Assembly (NCBI RefSeq): GCF_000003815.2
Contig: NC_049992.1
Span: forward strand, 18,385,745-18,449,744
Length of the DNA stretch: 64,000 nt
Reading direction: 5' to 3'
Source of the DNA: Branchiostoma floridae
Lineage: Eukaryota > Chordata > Leptocardii > Amphioxiformes > Branchiostomatidae
The notes below the pieces were generated by a model. That model worked only from the letters and a program-made list of their open reading frames with translations, did not search any database and had not been told where the DNA came from. Below are positions 56,700 to 64,000 of the stretch, one piece after another (within the stretch, counting starts at the first letter, position 1; each line of letters opens with the position of its first letter). Both the position numbers and the translations under genes were made by a program.

Positions 56700-57850
56700 G
56701 CTATTACGCAATAGTGCTTTATATTTAGGAGTTACGTCATTCGGCGTGGGCTGCAGTTGTGCATGGACCCCGTCCCCACAGGAAGTGACCCCAAAGGTCA
56801 TAGTTGCGCAATAGAGGACAGCACGACTTATATATATCAGACGATTACAAGACAATGGTACTATAGGGACAGTACATTATACATGATGGGGTGTAAATGT
56901 TTCCTATAAGATTTGACAATCTGTAGATTAGTTAAGGGCAATGAATAAGGGCAATGATGATATTGTTTACAGGGGCCTATATTATACGTTTTAAAAGGGT
57001 TGCACATGTAACAGTTACTACCGGTACAATACATTGTTGAACAAAGCAGGGTTGTTTTTCACAGTAACTTGTAGTCATTGATGAGATTGTTTATAGGGAG
57101 TGTACATTAGACATATGGGATACACAATGTAGTGGACTGCATTGTGAAACAAAGAATGTTACATCATCATTGTTGCAACCATTGATACATTTGCTTCTAG
57201 CGGTGGATTTGTTATCCTACCTGCTGAAATCGGACAAATTTCTTGATGGATAAGCATTTGGTCTCTCTTCCAAGGAAGAAATTATGCATCCTGTATGTTA
57301 TTCCGGACAGAAAAGGTGTCGCGAGGCGTATAGTCCTATTGACTGACAAGCCCCGTGCGGGCGGATAAAGCGTTCTCGCCACGGCAGGACTTGGGCCAGC
57401 TGGACTGAATTTACCGGGCGACGCGCGGCTTGTCATGGTTGTCAGTAGGGCTCCAATAATCTGGCTAAATGGTTGGAAATTAACCACTCTACCCGGAAAA
57501 GTCAATACTTGGACAAATACATGCGATGTACATCTCAAAGTTGAAATTTTATCAACTCAGTGTGGCCTATATCAAGGGAGAATGTCGAAGGTATGACCTC
57601 ACTCTTCAACTTGCCTAAAATAAACACCAGCGCGTTCGGTCATGCCGTTTTCACCATGTTGTTGACAACAAAGTGAGTCACAATTTGGTTTTTATGTCCA
57701 TTTGCAACGTGTTGGTGAACTTTATCTAGAATTTGTCAAAGTTATGAGACCTCTGAACATTCCTATGTCCAAAGAAATCCGCTGAAAATTAAAAAATTGG
57801 CTTTCCTTGCGGCAAATTTTTCCCTTCGAAGATTGGCGCCTTTCCTGATC
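56700..57850. other. Intergenic interval, no gene recognised
   Basis: A minus-strand frame at 57538-57212 has a GC-rich middle (SRASPGKFSPAGPSPAVART) but no family that I recognise and no supporting splice context. Otherwise it is AT-rich with the directly repeated words gggcaatgat and acattgtgaa. Confidence 0.4.
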
Positions 57851-57854
57851 ATAT

Positions 57855-58435
57855 GTAAGGGACACGGGATCATCTCAAAAGTTCCTTGAGTTGCAAGGCG
57901 CAAGCCCATATATATTATTTGTACTTTCATGTCTGGATTTCCCAGCGATTAATCAAAGGTGGGTCACAAGTGCCAATTAGCATAATCCCGCCACTTGTAC
58001 TGATATGTGGCGAGAACGTTTGGGCAAGAGACACGGGGTCATGTCAGAATTTCAATGAGTTCCAAGTCGCAAGCCGAAAATTGGAAGTTATACGTTTATG
58101 TCTTGTTTTCCCAGCGATGTAATGTAGAGTATATAGGTCACAAGTGGTAATTAACATAATCACGTCATTTGTACTGATATGTCGCGAGAACGATTAGGTG
58201 AGAGATACGCACGGGGTCATGTCAAAAGTTCCATGACATAAGTCACAAGTCGCAAGCCCAGATGGATAGTTATACTTTGATGTCTTGATTTCTCTGCAAT
58301 TTAATCTAGGGTAGGTCGCAAGTGCTAGTTAGCAGATTCATTCATGTCAGTTGTACCGATAGGTTATTAAAACGATTGGGTAAGAGACAAGGGGTCATCT
58401 GAAAAGTTCCATGAGTTCCAAGTCGCAAGCCCAAA
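57855..58435 (+). repeat. Tandem repeat, about 175-185 base unit, three to four copies
   Basis: The words ggggtcat, agttccatgag, caagtcgcaagcc, ggtcacaagtg, aattagcataatc, and tgtactgatatgt recur in the same order with a spacing of about 180 bases. Copies are diverged by perhaps 20%. The last unit runs into an open stretch ending near 58555 (including HHILEVFAGDVKIIYVDLTN) that is not recognised. Confidence 0.75.
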
Positions 58436-58559
58436 GGAGGAGCATTCCGTGACGACACCAGCCATCACATTTTGGAGGTGTTCGCTGGAGATGTGAAGAT
58501 CATTTATGTGGATCTCACCAATGACGGCGTTGATGTGGTCAACGTTATTGTTTTATGTG

Positions 58560-60740
58560 TTATTTTATTGATATTTTGATGCAACAGTCGATTTTAGCCC
58601 AGTCAATATAAGTCTTTATCTTCAAAAGACCATGAAAGGTATTTTTTTTTTTGTCCATGGAAATGAATGGACAGGGACAGTTTGTGTCATGTGCACAGAC
58701 AAGAAAGGATGGATGATAGAATACTTTAACAATACAGCCTACTGCCTAAATCCTTATTTCTGCGCACCTCCCTATGTGACGGTCTCTATGCTTTCTCCCA
58801 AAAAGCGTAAGCAGGCCTTCTTCAGCTCCCGTAAATCGTAGAGACACGGTTTCATTTTACACAATTTGTAGCAGGCCATAACGTACACATACATTCCATT
58901 CCATAGTGAAAACCACAAACCCTGTGTCTTCGCCTTATATTCTACAACTTCTCAATGCATTTCACAGATAACATTGACCACCTACTGCCAAGATTCCAAG
59001 TAACTTGCCGTTTAGATTCTTAATCTACTACTCCCAATAAACCATGCAACACAACCAAACACATCAAAGTCCACGTATAATTCCAACAACATAAACACTG
59101 TTAAGCTAGCCAATGACACGTCTACAAATAAACCCTCCACCACCGCACCATCACCCATTTCACGAAGGTTGAGTTCTGCGAACGCTTGTTAAATTTCTCT
59201 TTAAGAAGCCCAAGGTCTTATTGGCTTTGCTGCACAAGTTGTTGATGTGTACTTTCCACGTAAGGTCTTTTGTGAAGGTGACGCCTAGGTACATGTTGAA
59301 GGTATGTCCCTGTCGTATCAATTGGCGCTTTTGCATCAAGATTTTTTTTCATATGTGAACGATTCGTTCAATATTTATAAAAGACCAATGGTGTCAAAGG
59401 AAAGCTGAAGACGTTTCTTTATATCCTTAACATATCGGGCTTAGAAATGTTGTAGCATGGAAGTTTATCTGTGTTGGTAAATGACGTTATAGATGAACTA
59501 AACTTTAACTAGCCAACTCTAAAAATAAGTTGGGACTTACCCCAAATGTCTACTGTAGCATTCGGAACGTGACGTGGGAGACACGTGACTGCAGCAAAGC
59601 GTTGGAAATACAGTACCAGATAAATTTTGTGGGTACCCCCCCCCCCCCCCCCCCCAACCTAACCCTAGCTCCGTCCCCCGCTCCATTCTGCGATGGACGG
59701 TGGGCTGCCTGGAAATGTTGTGTTCTTATGTTTCCAATTACACGAACCGACCCTAGCAAAATGGTTCACCACTAGCCACAAGGTAATCCCCAAGCAGTTT
59801 CTACGGTGGCATAATAAATCCGTATCACAACTTGTCACAAGTTGGCAACGGAGTGTAGCCGGATTGGATTGTTCAAGGCCACCGAAGGTTGTATCTGCTT
59901 GGAAATTGTCCAAAGGGACATGGAATGTTCGGTCTGACATCTGGGTTATGAAAACGTTGTACAATCCTTTCCTCTGAACAATTTTAATAGAAAATTTGAT
60001 ATATACAGACCCACTGGACCTATGTCCTCTTTATGTTAAAACCCTGCAAAATGCTATAGTACAATTAAAGTCGAAAATACGAGTATTCGAATGCATTTCA
60101 TATTCTCTTTGTCAAACTGTATATGTTGGATCACTTCGGCTAAAATCTTTAAAAAAGTAAAAAGGCCGGCTTAACTCCTTTGCCAGCACAGGAGTTGTGA
60201 AAAAGCAGTGTCTTTATGAGTATGACTAGCCAGTGCTTACACAATCTCTCGCTGGCTGGGGTTAATGACCCCCTCCCCTAGGGTGGCTAGGGCGGCGGCA
60301 ACATTGTAGGGCCGGCAGCTAGGAGTGCGATTTTAGTCAGGCTATGAGTATGACCATTTTCGACAAAAGGCATACGCAAATAAAAGTAACATACTTTCAG
60401 TTCTACCAACTTTATTGCTATTGCAAAGGATATGTGCAAATAAAGAATAAACAGATAATAGCATTGCATTTACAAACATAAAGGCCACCTTATATATTCC
60501 CTCAACATAATATATAACCTTCATGCATATGATAAATCTTTTGACGTAATGGTGATCAGCCCTTAAGTTATATAACTGTAATGTCTAAACAGAAGAACAT
60601 ATTTATTTCCAATAAAGTTCTGATAATGTACCTTAACGCTGCTGATATCAACAAATGTTTTATATGTTATACAATAACATACAGTCTGCATGATAAATGG
60701 GTACCCACATAAAACATTATTTCCACCATACAATACTCTA
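58560..60740. other. Intergenic interval, no gene recognised
   Basis: Holds a homopolymer of about 20 C near 59636-59655 and no convincing exon. Overlapping frames on both strands at 59530-59977 lack conserved sequence. A GC-rich patch with ggctagggcggcggcaac lies near 60283. Confidence 0.45.
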
Positions 60741-60752
60741 TATTAAGCCGGG

Positions 60753-61040
60753 TTCACACGTGCATATATATTCGTTTGAGGTCCGTATGGAGTTTCTAGC
60801 CTCTACCATGCTCCACGGGTCACTGGTAAATAGTAAAAATTGGAAAAATATAGACACATAACATGCCAGAGGAGGTAACTGTCCGATGAGTGCGGCTCGC
60901 AACCAGCTTACTTTGCTGGCATGTTATCTGGCTATATTTGTCCAATTTCTATAATTTTTCCTCGCCCTAAGGAGCGTGGTAGAGGCTAAGACTTCCATGC
61001 GGACCTCATACGGACTTGAATATATACGCACATGTGACAC
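60753..61040. mobile_element. MITE-like inverted repeat
   Basis: The left arm cacacgtgcatatatattcg...ctctaccatgctcc pairs with the right arm ggagcgtggtagagg...gaatatatacgcacatgtg over about 100 bases with some mismatches. The core includes gcatgttat in inverted orientation. Non-coding. Confidence 0.65.
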
Positions 61041-62370
61041 ACATATAGATATATCAAGTTATTGCACGCTCCCGACCATATATATTCTGTAGGTATACTT
61101 GTGTAACATTTGTACCGGCGTGTGATATACAGCATATTAAATGATACAGCAGTTTCACATTGGAAACTCGTATGATTATCCCATCTATTTGGCGTCATGC
61201 AGTTATTATATTCAATGCATTTTATCGCAAGTATAAATATCTCCAATATCTCTAAGCAGAGGTAGGACATGGACCAGTCTTTTACGCGTGTTGTTAGCTT
61301 TTAATACGTCTTTGAATTAAGTGGTCCGCGTTTTTTGTCTCGTCACAGGAGTGGTAAAACAAGAAATCTTTTAAGAAAAGCTGTGCATTGCCGCGTATTT
61401 TATGACTGAACTGCTGAGAGCGCCACCTACAACTTCAGTAGGAAATGCAGCAAAAGGGGATATTGGAAATTTACCTCATTATCATAATTTATGTCATATG
61501 AATTATTGGCACATTAAACAGGTTTTGTAAAACTTTTTGACCCACAATGAATATGCATTATTTTTCATTACAAAATAAGTTCCTTCTGATGCAATTTGTG
61601 ATATATAAACATGGTGAGTTAAAGCGTAGATTTATTACGCTGGACCACATACAGTAACATGCGTCTAGAAGAGAGTTTTAATACTCGCCTGGAATGTACC
61701 ATTGTCTAACTAAGCAATGAAACTCGGCAAGGAAAGAAGGGCCTTTGGAAGGGGCTTTGGAAGGGCTGGGTTAAAAGGTCCGTCCATGGAACCATGGAAG
61801 AAAGCTGGCATAAGGCATTGCCGCTGGCGCGGCAATGCAAAAAATGCTACAAAAGCACTGTGCTGGACAACATTGCGCCGTACCCTACATCTGCTTGGAG
61901 ATTATAAATATCCGGCATGTTATATTCGGTCTGTCTGTCTGTCTGTCTGTCTACCTTCCTAACCCTTTTTTCTCCTCCCCTTTCCCATCTCTCACTCTAT
62001 TCTTACTGTCTTGATTACTCTTGTGGCACTAAAAATGAAGGAAGAAATTTAAAGATCTACGCGAAATGGTGTTTTCAATGGAGGAATCTTCTATTGATGG
62101 TGGATTCTGCTCTGCCGTTGGGTTTAGGCGCACCAGAAGAACCTATATTTGGAACGAATGAAAAAAATGTTGTCAGGAACAGAATAATAATGAGAATGAA
62201 AGACTAATGCTATATGAAAATGATACATTTGTATTATGTATTTTGTATTTGCTGATTTTTCAAACACAAATAACAAACACAAACAGTAAACCATCCAGCA
62301 ACAAATAATAAACCAACAAGAATATATTTAAGGGGAACACTTTGCTTGTTAATACACTGATAATAAAATT
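61040..62370. other. Intergenic interval, no gene recognised
   Basis: A short (GTCT)n run is at 61929-61953. A plus-strand frame at 61717-61962 is Lys/Arg-rich but has no recognised motif. No exon is called. Confidence 0.45.
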
Positions 62371-62377
62371 TGTATTA

Positions 62378-62903
62378 GGCCACAGCAAGTAAATTTTATG
62401 GATGACATCAGCGCGCGCATTAATTTTCGCCTGATTTCAGAAAAAAAAACAAGAATTTTTTCTTCTGCAGGGATAGTCAACATGACGATAAAGTACCAAA
62501 AGGAGCAAATATGTTGTGTTGTAGCATAATAATTGTACTTGTAGAAGTGACACTTGCGAGTGACCCAGGGCTGTAGTTGTAGGAATGAAACTTATTGGAT
62601 AGTTGTAAAAGTGACACCAATATGGAAGCTATGAGTGTGGTTACCAACTTTGTTGGTGATGCCAGTCTATCACACTAGTGTCACTTTTACCACACCAGTA
62701 CATGTCTTAAATACAGGAATGTTGGCTCTGATACCATGTTTTGTCCCATTAATTCTTTTTACAACAGTCATCACAACTTTATGGTGCCTATGTTTGAAAA
62801 TGTAGCCATCTTGTTTTTTCACCCATCTTATTTTTTTTCGCCCTATCGCACTATTTTTGCAGTCTGCAGAGGATGTCATCCATAAAATTTACTTGCTGTG
62901 GCC
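62378..62903. mobile_element. PIF/Harbinger-like MITE with TTA target duplication
   Basis: Perfect 33-base inverted ends (62377-62409 and 62872-62904), starting aggccacagcaagtaa and ending atggatgacatc, are flanked by TTA on both sides. The inner 12 bases match the other copies, while the middle third of the terminal repeat is different. A short inner array repeats gtgacacttg / tagttgtaaaagtgacac. There is no transposase. Confidence 0.8.
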
Positions 62904-63486
62904 TTAGTGAAAAAGCTTTTTGGGGACGGCGCTCTCCCTGTGCCCCGCCACTGAAAACTCGTAACAAGTTACAGGTACGGATTGTCGTTACAGGTGAGCA
63001 CACCTTACGGGGCAGGAGAAAGACGTAAAAACAAAATTTAAGGTTCTTACGTGCACGCTTCCGGCTCACAGCAAACCTTCGCTCCCCACTGCCAGCAGAA
63101 TGTCGGACAATTCTAGTCAACAGAAGAGATATACCTCATCAATACACACCTTTCACATACATCCTGAATGAATGAATTTTTTTTCGATTATTATGATCCG
63201 TCAAAAAGTATATAGCAGCCACGGGCTTAATTGCATAATTTACACTTAAAATCATTGACTTAGGCAAATTACAGTTTTACATTTAAACGGATTAATGACG
63301 ATATTTGTGTTCTTAAGATAAAAAAAAATAAATGCTATTTTAAAACAGATAGGTTTAAACCGATATGATCCTCGTAAAGTCTACAATATCTACGCCAAAA
63401 AAGCAGTTACTAAATCAACTGGATATGATTTTGAAACTTTCAACATTGACATGCATTTTCAACACGCATTTTCAGCTTTGATTTAG

Positions 63487-63729
63487 GTTGCTACCTGAAA
63501 TGTCTGACCGTTTCCCAAGTCATGTCCAGTTGCTTGTGTAATTGCTATTTGGTGTATCTTATTACTTAGATATCTTACCTTCATCGACCTCAAATATATA
63601 TGTTTTTGAAATGAATACTACTAAGTCGACGAAGGTTAGACATCTGCAGACAATAAGATACGCAAGGTAGTAGTTACCCAAGCGACGACTGGATAAATTT
63701 CTAAATGGGCAGACGTTTCAGGAAGCATC
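63487..63729. mobile_element. Palindromic repeat related to 9319-9473
   Basis: The arms ttgctacctgaaatgtctga and gaaggttagacatctg...cgtttcaggaagcat pair over about 80-100 bases. Internal words are shared with the hairpin at 9319-9473 but in a different inside/outside order, suggesting the two are different parts of a longer, tandemly arranged inverted unit. Confidence 0.55.
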
Positions 63730-63881
63730 CTAAATGATAGTAATTATGCGTGTAATTATGGTAAAAAGGTTGATGGGTTGATTACATTGGACCATTATCT
63801 TACTACGAAGAAGACAGAACGTGTTTGCATCTCTACATTCCAATGGGGGTATTTGGGACAACCGAAATGTAACTACAATAC

Positions 63882-64000
63882 CTTTGGTTCCGCGGCTGCT
63901 GTTGAATTGGCGGCAACTCCCGCTCCCGCCGCTGCCTCATCTGCGGTCTCTGCCTTTTCTGTAGCTGCGCCCACAGTGGCAGTCGCCTCGCCTTCTGCAG
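63882..64000 (-). CDS. Possible partial exon, Ala/Glu-rich, running off the window edge
   Basis: On the minus strand 39 codons from 63998 to 63882 are open and strongly biased to Ala, Glu, Thr and Gly (AEGEATATVGAATEKAETAD, AAAEPK). They end at a good donor AAG|GTATTG. Composition changes abruptly from the AT-rich neighbour at 63880, as at an exon edge. The plus strand is also open here (Ala/Ser/Pro/Val-rich), so the strand is inferred from the donor. No family can be named from such low-complexity sequence. Confidence 0.4.

Noticed and set aside
57212-57538. 108-codon minus-strand frame with a Pro/Ala/Arg-rich middle
   Set aside because: No family recognised, no neighbouring exon, and no repeat in the window to support it.
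59530-59977. Overlapping frames on both strands around the poly(C) tract
   Set aside because: Mutually exclusive, low-complexity, and interrupted by the homopolymer.
61717-61962. 81-codon plus-strand frame
   Set aside because: Ends in a GTCT microsatellite and shows no conserved motif.

Overview
ORGANISM AND EVIDENCE. This is intron-rich animal DNA. Genes are split into short exons with GT/AG junctions, and introns and intergenic DNA are packed with short transposon derivatives, SINEs, LINE ends and tandem repeats. An intact single-copy VEPH1/Melted orthologue close to the vertebrate form, a lineage-specific BIR/RING gene, and a 5S- or tRNA-headed SINE fit an invertebrate deuterostome. A cephalochordate (Branchiostoma-like) is my best guess, made from memory of such genomes and not from a search. 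There are three assembly gaps (1314-1413, 2112-2972, 5328-5447). LAYOUT. 1-5074: a (GACA)-rich minisatellite. 5.1-9.8 kb: repeat-rich DNA with a possible VEPH1 5' exon near 6.5 kb, a LINE C-terminal fragment and two hAT-like MITEs. 9.8-24.85 kb, plus strand: 15 coding exons of VEPH1/melted (962 codons plus stop by my splice model), ending in a PH domain. 24.85-33.0 kb: 3' flanking tandem repeats, MITEs, a 5'-truncated LINE with perfect 14-bp target duplications, a SINE and an internally deleted mariner. 33.0-39.05 kb, minus strand: eight coding exons of an inhibitor-of-apoptosis-like protein, BIR - WWE-like segment - unrecognised region - BIR - RING (557 aa). 42.5-45.07 kb, plus strand: a four-exon gene of 294 aa whose C terminus resembles a Death-fold domain; it appears to diverge from the BIR gene across a compact shared intergenic region. 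45.5-48.2 kb: a large foldback element with a PIF/Harbinger-like MITE inside it. 49.6-53.4 kb, plus strand: a four-exon gene joining the first three membrane helices of a tetraspanin-like protein to a soluble helical domain that I otherwise associate with uncharacterised bacterial proteins, ending in an acidic tail that merges with a GAT microsatellite. 53.5-63.9 kb: repeats only. 63.88-64.0 kb: the edge of a possible minus-strand exon rich in Ala and Glu. HOW THE GENES RELATE. VEPH1/Melted is a membrane-associated modulator of insulin/TOR/FoxO and TGF-beta signalling and stands alone. The next three genes form a plausible cell-death/innate-immunity neighbourhood: a BIR/RING ubiquitin ligase, a Death-fold-like protein and the tetraspanin fusion. 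Their upstream regions share a composite motif, AGTTTCG followed by AAAAGRGGAAST, resembling a PU.1/Ets site with half an interferon-response element. Co-regulation is an inference. MAIN POINTS OF INTEREST. (1) The tetraspanin/bacterial-like-domain fusion. (2) The BIR-WWE-like-BIR-RING protein and its divergent Death-fold-like neighbour, with the shared motif. (3) VEPH1 repeatedly carries tandem copies of exon 3' ends with their donor sites, in two introns, and a third array starting at its stop codon. (4) Two SINE copies with the same body but different pol III heads. All exon models were made by eye from splice consensus, reading phase and protein similarity.
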